A stretch of DNA of 64,000 nucleotides from Rhodobacter sp. (GTDB taxonomy: Bacteria; Pseudomonadota; Alphaproteobacteria; Rhodobacterales; Rhodobacteraceae): positions 1 to 64,000 of the forward strand of contig JADCEL010000009.1 in the NCBI GenBank assembly GCA_020250125.1, given 5' to 3'. This document shows positions 31,900 to 41,962 of the stretch, piece after piece (position 1 is the first letter of the stretch; every line of letters begins with the position of its first letter). The translations under genes were made by a program, and so were the position numbers. Below the pieces are notes generated by a model. That model was not told the origin of the DNA. It did no database searches and worked only from the letters and a program-made list of their open reading frames with translations.

Positions 31900-34802
31900 C
31901 CGACATCCCCGGGCATGGGGCTGTCTGTCATGTCCCATTCCCCGAACCGCGCCAGGTGGTCATAGTCGCCGGGGACCCTGGCCTTGAAGACCGCCCGGCG
32001 CGAGGCATAGCCCTGCCCGGGCGAAAGGTATTGCCCGACAAGCCGGTGCAGATCGCCCCACACCCCGGCAAGAAGGTCTGGCGTGATTTCGGTGCTTTCC
32101 ACCTTTGCCGCCGCATTCACCCCGATATAGCTGATCCGCGCGACCTTCCTTGCGCCGATCGTTTCAAACGCACCCCGTTCCGCCATGGCCGCTTCCAGCA
32201 AAAGCTGCTTGTCGAAATGCTTCTGTTCCTTCGCCGTGGGCGGCGTGCCGGTCTTGTAATCAAGGATGTGCAGGGTGCCATCGGGGTATTCATCGATGCG
32301 GTCAGGCTTGGCAGTCAGGCAGAAGTCAAGCGCGGTCAGGGCGATGCTGCCCCTGGTTTCAATCAGCACCGGCTGCCCGCCCGACCCGGCCTCGCGCAGC
32401 AGGAAGGCGTCCGCAGCACGGTCCAGCCGGGCGCGCCACAGATGTCGGGCGGCGGGCCAGGGAACCTGTTCGGCCAGGACCGTATCGGCAATCGACATGA
32501 GCCGCGCCCTGGCCCCGGCCAGGGTTTCCGGCCCCCGCCCCGCGACGAAGCGTTCCAGAATGGCATGCAGCACAGACCCGCGCATCAGGGCGTCGGGTTC
32601 GGGCCGCAACGGATCAAGCGGGCGCAGGCGCAGGATGTATCTGGCATAGATCGCATAGGGATCGCGGATCAGCGTCCTGATCGCCGTGACCGGCAGTTCG
32701 CGGGGGCGAACCGCCGCCGGGGGCCGGGGGGCCGGGCGCAGGGCCGCAGGCACCAAGGCCGCAGGCCGGTCGATGGCTGCGGCAAGGGCCAGGCAGGCCG
32801 CCCCGCGCGCTTTCATCGCGGCAAGGGCCTGCGGCCCGCTGCGCTCTGGCAGTCCTTCCATCAGATTGACCAGCCGGTTGATCCAGCGCGAGGGCACGGT
32901 TTCGGCCTCGGCGCTGCGCATCGACCGGCTCAGGACAACCTCCTTGGCGGCGATGGCCTGCTGATAGTCGTGCGCCGACAGCCCGATCTGACGTTCGGGC
33001 AGCAAAAGGCCCGCCGATTTTCGCATCTGCCGGTTCAGCCACGGGTCCGGCTGCGGAAGGCCGGGCCAGGTGCCATCATTCAGCCCGCCCAGAATCACCA
33101 GGTCTGCCCGGCATTCGCGGGCTTCGCGCGGACCAAGGATTTTCACGCCCGGATGTCCCTGGACGGCGTCGCGGACGTCGTCCTGCGCAAGGACCGCCGC
33201 GAACAGGTTGGCATAGTCTGCCGGGGAAAGCGGCCCGCCATGGGCCGCTTCGCGGGCCAGGGTCTGCGTCGCATCCCATGCCGCCTGCCCGGCCTCGCGC
33301 AGCCACAGCCCGCCCGTGCCGGCCCCGCCCGCGCCCCGTGCCAGACGTTCCGTCAGGGCAAGGTGATGGGCGACATGGTCCTGCAAGGGCCGTGTGCCGA
33401 CATCCCCTGTCCCGTCGATCACCCCGGCGATCCAGTCTGCCCAGCCGGTGGCGGCGGCATCGCGCTGCCCGCTGGCCCAGTTCCGCAGGGCCGCACCATC
33501 GGGAAAGGCGGGCCCGCTGCGACGCAGCCGCAGTTCCAGATCGCGGGTCAGGCGCAGATGGTTGCCCCGGTCTGCGCCGGTTGCGGTCAGCGGATGTTTC
33601 AGCAGCGTCAGCAAGGCTTCCGGCGTCAGGGCGCGGCCGAACAGCGCCGCCACGTGGCGCAACAGGCGGCCCGGCGCCGACAGCGCCAAAGGTTTGCCCG
33701 CGCTGTCATCGGGAACGATACCCCAGCGGTCCAGCGTGGCCGTCACCTGACGTGTCAGCATCCTGTCCGGCGTGATCAGGGCAACCGACCGCCCCTGTTC
33801 CGCAGCCTGACGCAGAATCAGCGCAACCGCCGAGGCTTCCGCCCGTGGTCCGGGCGCTTCGACAAGTGTCAGATGGGCTGTGATCTCGCACAGGTCGGGC
33901 AGGGACCGCCCTTCGGTCAGCCATTGGTCGGTGACCGGGGCCGGGCGCAGGGACAGCGAGACAAGCCTGTCGACCGCCCGTCTTGGGGCAGGTTCAGACC
34001 AAAGGCGCACTGCGGTTGGTTCCAGGCCAAGATGATCCAGCAGGCGGCGGAAGCGGAACTGCGGATGGTCTTCCGCCGTCAGGGCATCCGTCATGCCTGA
34101 CCAGACATGCACGGGCATGTCGAAATCAAATCCCGGCAAGACCAGCGCGCCCTGCGGCAGTGCGGCGACCGCCTGCATCAGCAGCGCGGTTGTCCCGCGC
34201 GACCCGGTCGATCCGGCAACAATCACCGGATGCGGCGGCGGGGCCACCGCCCAGCCCGCTGCAAGCGCCTGAACGGCGCGGCGCTGGGCAGTCATCTGAT
34301 CAGCCGGGTCGGACGCACCGAAGAAGGGGGCGATAATGCCCAGAAAATCCTGCGTGCGCTTCCAGTGGGCAGAATGATCGGACAGGTCCAGCGCCGCCAG
34401 AGCATCCGGCGAAACACCTTCGTCCTGCATTTCGTCCATCAGCCGGGCAAGACTGTCTGACAGATCATAAAGCGCGGTTCGCGGTGCAAGGTCCGGCTGC
34501 GCCTCCAGCAGCCGCAGGATCAGTTGCGAAAGCTCCAGCCTGCGCCGTAAGGGCGATACTGCGGGCGGCCCTGCCACCGGATCGGTCACCAGGCGCAGCC
34601 GGGGCAGAAAGGCCGCCCCGCGCGCAGCCAGAACATCGCGCACCGCCCGGCGCATCCGTGTCGTGTTCAGATACAGCGTCACCTGCGCCATCGCTTCGGG
34701 CGGGCGGCCGGCCATGCGGGCCTGCAACCCGGCCACCAGGGCGGCCGGAAAATCCGCGCCGGGCGGCTGGGCAAAAACCCGGGGGCCGGGGCCTTCAAAC
34801 AC
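31896..34802 (-). CDS. addB: double-strand break repair protein AddB
   Basis: PRVFAQPPGADFPAALVAGLQARM, LHILDYKTGTPPTAKEQKHFDKQL; GTG start at 34802 favoured over the ATG at 34859 to reduce overlap. Confidence 0.93.
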   Translation of the reverse strand: MFEGPGPRVFAQPPGADFPAALVAGLQARMAGRPPEAMAQVTLYLNTTRMRRAVRDVLAARGAAFLPRLRLVTDPVAGPPAVSPLRRRLELSQLILRLLEAQPDLAPRTALYDLSDSLARLMDEMQDEGVSPDALAALDLSDHSAHWKRTQDFLGIIAPFFGASDPADQMTAQRRAVQALAAGWAVAPPPHPVIVAGSTGSRGTTALLMQAVAALPQGALVLPGFDFDMPVHVWSGMTDALTAEDHPQFRFRRLLDHLGLEPTAVRLWSEPAPRRAVDRLVSLSLRPAPVTDQWLTEGRSLPDLCEITAHLTLVEAPGPRAEASAVALILRQAAEQGRSVALITPDRMLTRQVTATLDRWGIVPDDSAGKPLALSAPGRLLRHVAALFGRALTPEALLTLLKHPLTATGADRGNHLRLTRDLELRLRRSGPAFPDGAALRNWASGQRDAAATGWADWIAGVIDGTGDVGTRPLQDHVAHHLALTERLARGAGGAGTGGLWLREAGQAAWDATQTLAREAAHGGPLSPADYANLFAAVLAQDDVRDAVQGHPGVKILGPREARECRADLVILGGLNDGTWPGLPQPDPWLNRQMRKSAGLLLPERQIGLSAHDYQQAIAAKEVVLSRSMRSAEAETVPSRWINRLVNLMEGLPERSGPQALAAMKARGAACLALAAAIDRPAALVPAALRPAPRPPAAVRPRELPVTAIRTLIRDPYAIYARYILRLRPLDPLRPEPDALMRGSVLHAILERFVAGRGPETLAGARARLMSIADTVLAEQVPWPAARHLWRARLDRAADAFLLREAGSGGQPVLIETRGSIALTALDFCLTAKPDRIDEYPDGTLHILDYKTGTPPTAKEQKHFDKQLLLEAAMAERGAFETIGARKVARISYIGVNAAAKVESTEITPDLLAGVWGDLHRLVGQYLSPGQGYASRRAVFKARVPGDYDHLARFGEWDMTDSPMPGDVG

Positions 34803-35502
34803 TTCCCTGATCCGACAAAAGCTGCTCGGCCAGCGCAATTGATCCGGGCTGCCCGACATCGCACCAGCCGCCCTGATGGATCAGGCCATAGAAACGGCGT
34901 GCCGCAATCATCGGTTCCCACAGCCGCCACATCGAAAAGACCTCGTCCTGTATCCCGGCAAGCCTGTCTGTCTTGATGATCTGCGCGCCGGTATAGATGT
35001 AACCCGCCCTGCCCGTGATCGAATGGCGGGACAGCCGGCCACGTTCATCCATTGAAAAATCGGGCGGCGCACTGTGCCCAACAGTGCGCTCCGGCGGTGC
35101 CACCAAAAGCAGGGCATCCATCGAGGTTTCATCCCAGGCCGCGTCAAGTTGGGTGATCGCGTTTTCCCCGGTCCATGCGGCATCGGAATTCAGCGTGGCA
35201 ACCGGGCCATGGCCAAGCAGGGGCATCGCCTTGCGCAGGCCACCGCCGGTTTCTAGGATCTTGCCCCTCTCCCACGAAAGAAGAACCGGGCGGTCTGCCA
35301 GATGCGTGGCCAGCTGATCGCCCAGATAGTGCAGATTGACCACAATCGGGTCTGCCCCCGCTGCCAGGGCCTGATCCAGCGCATGATCAATCAGGGGCCG
35401 CCCGGCAACGCGGATCATCGGTTTGGGCTGCGTCGCCGTCAGCGCCCCCATCCGCGTGCCGAACCCGGCGGCAAAGATCATCAGGGCGCGGGTCTGGCGC
35501 AT
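34795..35502 (-). CDS. nucleotidyltransferase family protein (MurU-like)
   Basis: ALMIFAAGFGTRMGALTATQPKPMIRVAGRPLIDHALDQAL. Confidence 0.88.
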   Translation of the reverse strand: MRQTRALMIFAAGFGTRMGALTATQPKPMIRVAGRPLIDHALDQALAAGADPIVVNLHYLGDQLATHLADRPVLLSWERGKILETGGGLRKAMPLLGHGPVATLNSDAAWTGENAITQLDAAWDETSMDALLLVAPPERTVGHSAPPDFSMDERGRLSRHSITGRAGYIYTGAQIIKTDRLAGIQDEVFSMWRLWEPMIAARRFYGLIHQGGWCDVGQPGSIALAEQLLSDQGSV

Positions 35503-36500
35503 TGGCTGCGGATCCTGTCAAGGCGGCTTGCGGTTGGGTCTGGCAGCACATCTGCGCAAAGCAGGGACAGATCGGCAAGCGCCGGATGCAACAGGTTCTG
35601 TTGCAGCTGCGCCCAGACGCGGGGGATCAGCGCGACATAGCCCGGCTTTCCCATAACAAGGCACAACCGGGCAAAAACGCCAAGGATGCGCAGCGCGCGC
35701 TGCGCCCCCAATGCGGCATAGCCGACCGCAAATCCCGCCTCTTCAAGGCCCTTCGCGTCAGCGAATCGCCGGATCATCGCCGCCTGCACATCAGGACTTA
35801 CGTCGCGCCGGGCGTCCTGACACAGCGACACCAGATCATAGCCGGGCTGGCCAAGCTGGGCGAGTTGAAAATCCAGAATCCCGACACGCGCCACCCCGGC
35901 CCGCTGTGGCAGCCACAGCAGGTTTTCGGCGTGGTAATCGCGCAGGATCATCACGCGCGGGCCATTGGCATGGGCTTCCAGTGCCGCCTGCAGGGTCTGG
36001 CGGAAGAGGCCGGTATCAATACGCTCGCCCGTGATGGCATAGCGGTACCAGTCAAGTGCGACAGCCGCCGCCCCGGCCCAGTCTGCCGCCCCGGCATCGG
36101 GCAGACCGGGGGCGGGCGGGCGCGAATGAAGGCGGATCAGCACGTCGACCGCAGCGGCATAAAGCACCGGCTCGCAGGATGGGTCCTGATCGGTCAACCG
36201 GGCGAACAGGGCATCGCCAAGGTCCTCCAGCAACAGAAAGCCGTGATCGCGGTCTTGCGCGATGATGCCGGGGGCCGACAGCCCGAGGGCGGTCAGATGC
36301 CGCGCAATGGCAACAAAGGGCCCCACATCCTCGCCCCGGTCGGGGGGCGCATCCATCAGCACGGCGGTCTTGCCCGCCCTGGTCAGCCGGTCATAGCTGC
36401 GGGCCGAGGCATCGCCAGCCAGAAAGCGGCATTCGGCCCCGGCCCAGCCGGCCCGGTTCAGGAAGGCGGCCTTGCGGTTTTCGCGGTCAGTCATCGGCAA
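35481..36500 (-). CDS. aminoglycoside phosphotransferase-like kinase (AmgK-like)
   Basis: LLLEDLGDALFARL, ILRDYHAENLLWLPQRAGVARVGILDFQLAQLGQPGYDLVSLCQDARRDV; adjacent to tsaE and a MurU-like gene. Confidence 0.87.
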   Translation of the reverse strand: MPMTDRENRKAAFLNRAGWAGAECRFLAGDASARSYDRLTRAGKTAVLMDAPPDRGEDVGPFVAIARHLTALGLSAPGIIAQDRDHGFLLLEDLGDALFARLTDQDPSCEPVLYAAAVDVLIRLHSRPPAPGLPDAGAADWAGAAAVALDWYRYAITGERIDTGLFRQTLQAALEAHANGPRVMILRDYHAENLLWLPQRAGVARVGILDFQLAQLGQPGYDLVSLCQDARRDVSPDVQAAMIRRFADAKGLEEAGFAVGYAALGAQRALRILGVFARLCLVMGKPGYVALIPRVWAQLQQNLLHPALADLSLLCADVLPDPTASRLDRIRSQCARPAP

Positions 36501-36969
36501 ATCCGCCGATCCGCGACAGCCGCCCGGCCCAGTCCGCGCTTCCGGTCAGAAGAACGCTGCGCCCTTCGCCGTCCTGCGAGAAGCCGAGGCGCAGGGCAGA
36601 GGCCGGTACGGCGCGGCCAAGCCGCTCGGGCCATTCGATCAGACAGATTGCACGGCCGAAGGCATCCTCAAGACCAAGCTCGATCACCTCGTCAGGATGG
36701 CCCAGCCGGTAAAGATCCGCATGCCAGATTTCGGTGTCCCCTTCGCCATAGGTCTGCACCAGCGTGAAGGTGGGCGAAGGCACCTCCTCGGGCCGCCCAA
36801 GCCGGGATTGGATGACAGATCGCGCCAGATGCGATTTGCCGGACCCGATCGGGCCCTGCAGCAGCAGCGTATCGCCGGGCCGGAGACAGCCGGCCAGCCA
36901 GCGGCCCAGACGTGCCGTGTCGTCGGGCGCAGCAAGATGAAGCTCTGTTTCGGGCCGGTGATCGGACAT
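36487..36969 (-). CDS. tsaE: tRNA threonylcarbamoyladenosine biosynthesis ATPase TsaE
   Basis: GDTLLLQGPIGSGKSHLARSVIQ, EEVPSPTFTLVQTY, IWHADLYRLGHPDEVIELGLEDAF; start trimmed to MSDHRP. Confidence 0.94.
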   Translation of the reverse strand: MSDHRPETELHLAAPDDTARLGRWLAGCLRPGDTLLLQGPIGSGKSHLARSVIQSRLGRPEEVPSPTFTLVQTYGEGDTEIWHADLYRLGHPDEVIELGLEDAFGRAICLIEWPERLGRAVPASALRLGFSQDGEGRSVLLTGSADWAGRLSRIGGFADD

Positions 36970-37020
36970 GGCCCAAGTCTTAGCGGTGGCCGGGCGCGCT
37001 GCAAGCGGCAACGATCCGGA

Positions 37021-38601
37021 TCAGGCACTTCGCCGCGCCGGTGCCTTTGGTTCCGGGGCGATCCGCCGCGCCCGTGCGGCCGAAACACGGAAGGCGATCA
37101 TCGTCGTCCCGCCGGCAAGCGGGACGAAGCGGCAGGTCAGGGACCGGCCATCAACACACCGCGCCGTTGCCGACCATTCCCGGCGATCCCCCAGCGTTCC
37201 GACAAAGGTTTCGACCTGCGACCAGAGTTTCGAAGGCGCGGTCTGCTGGCGCCAATGCGCCGCCAGGGCGACGATGCTGCTGTCGGCCCCGACGAAGCCG
37301 GATGGATCATGGCCCCAAAGCTCGGCATAGGCCGCGTTTGACATCACCAGCAGACCCGCTGCCGAGAAGACCGCAACAGCTTCCGCGACGGAATCCAGAA
37401 CGGACTGGCCAAGTTCGACATCGGCGCGGTAGCGCCGCGTGCGGGTGGTTTCTGTCGTGATATCCTCAAACAGAAGTGCCAGCGCCCCGTCCGGATGCGG
37501 ACGCCCCAGAACCCGGTATGTCTGGGCACCGGGAAGATGCCAGACCTCTTCGTAAATGCCGGAACTTGCTTCCTCTTCGATTTCGGCCATGCGCTTGCGC
37601 CATTGGCGGTAATCCTTTGGCTCCGGGATCATCCGAAGCTCCCTCATGCGGTCCAGACAGTCGCTCAGCATGGGGCGGCTTGTCAGGAAATCGATCGGAA
37701 GGGTCGTCAGGTCCAGAAGTGCCGGGTTGAACAGGGCCAGGCGCCGATGCCTGTCAAAGATCGCAAGACCGATCGGAAGATGCGCAAAAGTCTTGGTCAG
37801 TGTCTGGGTGAATTCGCGCAGCGATGTTTCGGCCTGCACCATCGGGGTGATGGGCAAACCGAAAACGATCCTGCCGGCGGGGGCCGTACAGACGGTTGTT
37901 TCGATCCAGTCGGCACCATCGGTGCCCGAGTTTATCTGAATGCGCTGCCCATCCCGGACCGGCCCCGGTGCAAGCCGGGGCATTGGCCAGCCCCGGGCCT
38001 CCTCTTCCGAAAGATGGCTTTCGGCGCGCAGCATGTAATCCAGGTTGCTCCACACCGGTGTGCCGCTGGCATCTTCCAGCCAGATCGGAAAGGGTGCCTT
38101 GGCCGCGATGTCGCGCAGCATCGAAAGTTCTGCCGCCATCGCGCGCTGCGTCATCGGGTCGATGATGGCGAACTTGCCGTCGTCTTCGGGCCCGCTCAGA
38201 CTGAGCCGCGTCAAGCCCCCCCTCCATTCGGCATGAAGGGTCAGTCGGCCTTCGCTTTCGGACGGCAGGGAATCCATCACAAAGCGGCCTTCGCGGGGAA
38301 GAGAGGCGATCCGGTCTTCCACCTGCGGAAAGCGCACCGAAAGAAAGGACATAAGGCGCTGCCAGGCCGAGCCGTGGACAGATGCCGCTGCCAGCATCGA
38401 GCGCGCCGCAGGCGAGGCATCGATCAGCGTTTCGCCATCAAACAGCAGGACAGTGTCCGCAGTCGTATCCGCAAACAGCCCCTGCGAGGTGACAGGTCGC
38501 CGCGGGGACAAAAGGGCCAGGGTTCCAATGCCGATGAACGCCGCTGCCAAAGCGGTCAGGGCAATTGCAAGGGCCATCGCCCAACCAAACATCATGACCA
38601 C
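37021..38601 (-). CDS. membrane-anchored PAS-domain protein without a recognisable kinase domain
   Basis: N-terminal TM segment (AMALAIALTALAAAFIGIGTLALL) and PAS-like repeats (GLAIFDRHRRLALFNPALLDL, AVAVFSAAGLLVMSNAAYAELWGHD); ends without an HATPase domain. Confidence 0.8.
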   Translation of the reverse strand: MVMMFGWAMALAIALTALAAAFIGIGTLALLSPRRPVTSQGLFADTTADTVLLFDGETLIDASPAARSMLAAASVHGSAWQRLMSFLSVRFPQVEDRIASLPREGRFVMDSLPSESEGRLTLHAEWRGGLTRLSLSGPEDDGKFAIIDPMTQRAMAAELSMLRDIAAKAPFPIWLEDASGTPVWSNLDYMLRAESHLSEEEARGWPMPRLAPGPVRDGQRIQINSGTDGADWIETTVCTAPAGRIVFGLPITPMVQAETSLREFTQTLTKTFAHLPIGLAIFDRHRRLALFNPALLDLTTLPIDFLTSRPMLSDCLDRMRELRMIPEPKDYRQWRKRMAEIEEEASSGIYEEVWHLPGAQTYRVLGRPHPDGALALLFEDITTETTRTRRYRADVELGQSVLDSVAEAVAVFSAAGLLVMSNAAYAELWGHDPSGFVGADSSIVALAAHWRQQTAPSKLWSQVETFVGTLGDRREWSATARCVDGRSLTCRFVPLAGGTTMIAFRVSAARARRIAPEPKAPARRSA

Positions 38602-38674
38602 ACCGCACGCGCAAAGGTTGATCGTGGTAAGCTATTTCTTCAACCATTAACGGATGGTAAATGAAAGTGCCGCC

Positions 38675-40063
38675 TCAGCCGTCAAGCGGCCGATTTGGCC
38701 CAAGCGCGTCAGTTTCAGGGGCAACGATTGCGCCCTTCGGCCATCTGACCTCAACGATCGCCCCGAAGCGGTCCGGGTGTTCGGCGCGCGTCAGGAAGGG
38801 ATCAGTCCCGTTCGCAAAGCTGATCTCGGCCCCCGACCGTTCCAGCAGCGTTTTGGCAATGAACAGGCCAAGGCCCATGCCTTCGTAGTCGGGCCGCTGT
38901 CCGGTTTCTTGTGCCGCGGGCCTGCTGCGGACGAAAGGATCACCGATCCGGCCAAGGATGTAAGAAGGATAGCCCGCGCCATCATCGATGATCCGCACCG
39001 AGATGAAGCTGTCTGTCCAGGTCGCATCGATCCAGACCCGGGACCGGGCAAAGTCCACCGCGTTCTGAACCAGGTTGCGCAAGCCGTGGATCACTTCGGG
39101 GCGCCGCAGGACGGTGGGCTGCCTGTCGCCGCCGTTCGTGCCGGGAAAGACATCGAAGGCAACGGTTTTTCCCCGGCCGAGATGTGGTTCGGCGGCTTCC
39201 CGCAGCACGGCACCAAGCGGAGCCTGCCGCAGGTGAAGGTCGTCTTTCCCCGCACGGCCCATCGACCGCAGGATATCGCGGCAGCGGTCTGCCTGGGCGC
39301 GGATCAGTTCGGCATCCTCGCGCAGGTCGGGACGGTCTGCCAATTCCTCGACAAGTTCGGTGCTTGCCAGCTTTATGGTGGCAAGCGGCGTCCCCAGTTC
39401 ATGGGCCGCTGCGGCAACGACGCCCCCCAGGTCGGTGAGTTTCTGTTCGCGGGCCAGGGCCATCTGGGTGGCAAGCAGTGCGTCCGACATGCTTCTGATC
39501 TCGGTCGCGACGCGGCGGGAATACAGGGCCAGAAACATGATCCCGATCACGATGGACAGCCAGAATCCAAATCCGAAGACGGCGGGAACCTGCAGGATCG
39601 TCCCGTCCGAAAAGCGCAGCGGCAGGTTATGGACCGAGATCACCGAAATCAGGCAGATGGCGGCCAGACCAAGCAGGACGGTCGTGCGCAGTTCCAGCGC
39701 GCCGGCCGAAATCGTCACGGGCACAAGGATCAGAAGGGCGAAGGGGTTGTTCAGCCCGCCCGTCAGGGCCAGCAGGACGGCAAGCTGCGAGACGTCGAAA
39801 AGCAGCGTCAGCATCGCGCCCGCTTCGGAAAACCGCTTGTTTCCCGGAAAGACAAAAGAGGCAACGAGGTTTCCGGTCACCGCCGCACCAACCACCAGAT
39901 AGCAAAGCCCAAGCGGAAGCTGCATTCCGAAGACAAGGTCTGCCACGGTCAGCGCGGCAAGCTGGCCGACGATTGCCATCCAGCGCAAAAGGACAAGGGT
40001 GCGCAGGCGAATCCATTCGCTGCGGGTATCGCGATTCGCTGGACCAATGCCTGAAAGCGCCAT
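38675..40063 (-). CDS. regB: redox-responsive sensor histidine kinase RegB/PrrB
   Basis: GGLNNPFALLILVPVTISAG, AAAHELGTPLATIKLAS (H-box), RAQADRCRDILRSMGRAGKDD; next to senC and regA. Confidence 0.93.
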   Translation of the reverse strand: MALSGIGPANRDTRSEWIRLRTLVLLRWMAIVGQLAALTVADLVFGMQLPLGLCYLVVGAAVTGNLVASFVFPGNKRFSEAGAMLTLLFDVSQLAVLLALTGGLNNPFALLILVPVTISAGALELRTTVLLGLAAICLISVISVHNLPLRFSDGTILQVPAVFGFGFWLSIVIGIMFLALYSRRVATEIRSMSDALLATQMALAREQKLTDLGGVVAAAAHELGTPLATIKLASTELVEELADRPDLREDAELIRAQADRCRDILRSMGRAGKDDLHLRQAPLGAVLREAAEPHLGRGKTVAFDVFPGTNGGDRQPTVLRRPEVIHGLRNLVQNAVDFARSRVWIDATWTDSFISVRIIDDGAGYPSYILGRIGDPFVRSRPAAQETGQRPDYEGMGLGLFIAKTLLERSGAEISFANGTDPFLTRAEHPDRFGAIVEVRWPKGAIVAPETDALGPNRPLDG

Positions 40064-40140
40064 AAACGGACTGTACCATGTTCGAAAGGCCGGTTCTTGT
40101 TACGCCGCCGCAGGAGCCAGAGCAATCCGGCAGGACACCC

Positions 40141-40779
40141 ATGGACAAAAGGCAAGGGATGACAAAATTCGCGGCTGTGCTGGCAGGACTTGCCGTTGTG
40201 ACCGGTATCGGGCTGTCGGCCTGGTACATCCGGTCGGCAGGGTCCGGCGACCGCTTTGCAGAGTGCCGGCAAAGCCAGGTATCGGGCGGGGCCGGTGCCA
40301 TAGGCGGGCCGTTCACCCTGATGGATCAGAACGGCAATACGGTGACGCAGGCCGACGTCATCACACAGCCTGTCCTGATCTATTTCGGCTACACGTTCTG
40401 TCCCGATGTCTGCCCGCTGGACAACGCCCGGAATGCCGAAGCCGCAGATATCCTTGAAGAGCGCGGCATAGACGTTACACCGGTTTTCATCTCGGTCGAT
40501 CCCGCACGGGACACGGCGGATGTTCTGAAAAGCTACACCGAAAACCTGCACCCCCGCATGATCGGTCTGACGGGAACCGACGGGCAGATCCGCGCCGCGG
40601 CCCAGGCCTACAAGGCTTATTTCAGGGTCCAGCCTGCGGAGGATGAGTTTTATCTGGTCGATCATTCCACATTTACCTACCTCGTTCTTCCCGGAATCGG
40701 CTTTGTGGAATTCTTTCGCCGCGAAACCACGCCAGACGAGATGGCCGATCGCGTGGCCTGCTTCGTTGGCAGGATGTAG
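40141..40779 (+). CDS. senC: SCO/SenC/PrrC family protein
   Basis: PVLIYFGYTFCPDVCPLDNARNAEAADIL (CxxxC), FISVDPARDTADVLKSYTENLHPRMIGLTG. Confidence 0.94.
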   Translation: MDKRQGMTKFAAVLAGLAVVTGIGLSAWYIRSAGSGDRFAECRQSQVSGGAGAIGGPFTLMDQNGNTVTQADVITQPVLIYFGYTFCPDVCPLDNARNAEAADILEERGIDVTPVFISVDPARDTADVLKSYTENLHPRMIGLTGTDGQIRAAAQAYKAYFRVQPAEDEFYLVDHSTFTYLVLPGIGFVEFFRRETTPDEMADRVACFVGRM

Positions 40780-40841
40780 CCGGATTTGACCCGGCGATGA
40801 ACTGACTTACATGCATGGCGCACGAACAGAAAGACCGCACA

Positions 40842-41396
40842 ATGGCTGACCCTGCCCCTGTTGATCTGGGCGAAGACCGTTCGCTTCTTCTTGTTGACGA
40901 TGACGAATCCTTCGTGAAACGTCTTGCAAAGGCCATGGAGAAACGCGGTTTTCTGCCCGAAACCGCAGAAAGCGTTGCCGAAGGCAAAGCCATTGCGCTT
41001 GCCCGCCCGCCCGCCTATGCCGTCGTCGATCTGCGGCTGGAAGACGGCAACGGACTTGATGTGGTCGAAACGCTGAGAGACAAAAGGCCCGGGTGCCGGA
41101 TTGTTGTCCTTACAGGCTATGGCGCAATCGCCACCGCAGTGGCCGCCGTAAAAATCGGCGCAATCGATTATCTTTCGAAACCCGCCGATGCGAATGACAT
41201 CACGCGCGCGCTGCTTTCAACAGGCGAAGGCATGCCGCCACCGCCAGAGAACCCCATGTCCGCAGATCGCGTCCGCTGGGAACACATTCAGCGCGTTTAC
41301 GAGCTTTGCGACCGGAACGTCTCAGAGACTGCCCGACGCCTGAGTATGCATCGCAGAACCTTGCAGCGCATTCTGGCCAAGCGCAGTCCGAAATAG
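40842..41396 (+). CDS. regA: response regulator RegA/PrrA/ActR
   Basis: SLLLVDDDESFVKRLAKAMEKRGF, AVVDLRLEDGNGLDVVETL, HTH C-terminus VYELCDRNVSETARRLSMHRRTLQRILAKRSPK. Confidence 0.96.
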   Translation: MADPAPVDLGEDRSLLLVDDDESFVKRLAKAMEKRGFLPETAESVAEGKAIALARPPAYAVVDLRLEDGNGLDVVETLRDKRPGCRIVVLTGYGAIATAVAAVKIGAIDYLSKPADANDITRALLSTGEGMPPPPENPMSADRVRWEHIQRVYELCDRNVSETARRLSMHRRTLQRILAKRSPK

Positions 41397-41500
41397 CGCC
41401 ACGATAACTTCAGCGGACTTCCGCAGTCCTGACGAATTAAATCTTGAAACTGCAATCTGACTTGCATAACAGTCCTTCTGTCCGAAGGAGGAATACACAA

Positions 41501-41815
41501 ATGCATCTTAATCTTAACGAGCTATCGTTGAAAGACCTGAAAGATCTGCAGTCCCAGGTCGCGAGGGCGATCGCGACGTTCGAAGACCGAAAGAAGAAGG
41601 AAGCCCTTGCAGATCTTGAAGACAGGGCACGGTCCCTTGGATTCTCTCTGGCCGAGCTGACTGGTGCCACCGTCAGCCGCAAGCGCGCCCCCGCAACGGC
41701 CAAGTATGGCAACCCCGCCAATCCGTCTGACACCTGGTCTGGACGCGGTCGCAAGCCCCGCTGGTTCGAGGCGGCCCTGATCGCCGGAAAGACACCCGAA
41801 GACCTTGCGATCTGA
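41501..41815 (+). CDS. H-NS family nucleoid regulator (HvrA-like)
   Basis: C-terminal YGNPANPSDTWSGRGRKPRWFEAALIAGKTPEDLAI is the H-NS DNA-binding motif; directly downstream of regA. Confidence 0.92.
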   Translation: MHLNLNELSLKDLKDLQSQVARAIATFEDRKKKEALADLEDRARSLGFSLAELTGATVSRKRAPATAKYGNPANPSDTWSGRGRKPRWFEAALIAGKTPEDLAI

Positions 41816-41962
41816 AGATGTCACCCCTGCCTGAACGGCGGCACCACAGCCGGATCGAACCGGCTGCGGCGCAAAGTTCAGGCAGGGTGAAACCGCAATT
41901 GCGGCCCGCCCCTGTTCCCGAACGATCCGGACCTGCGCCGACCCTGGCGCGTTGCACCGGGG

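Noticed and set aside
30289-34100. 558-aa and 855-aa plus-strand ORFs
   Set aside because: Antisense to addA and addB; compositional shadow ORFs.
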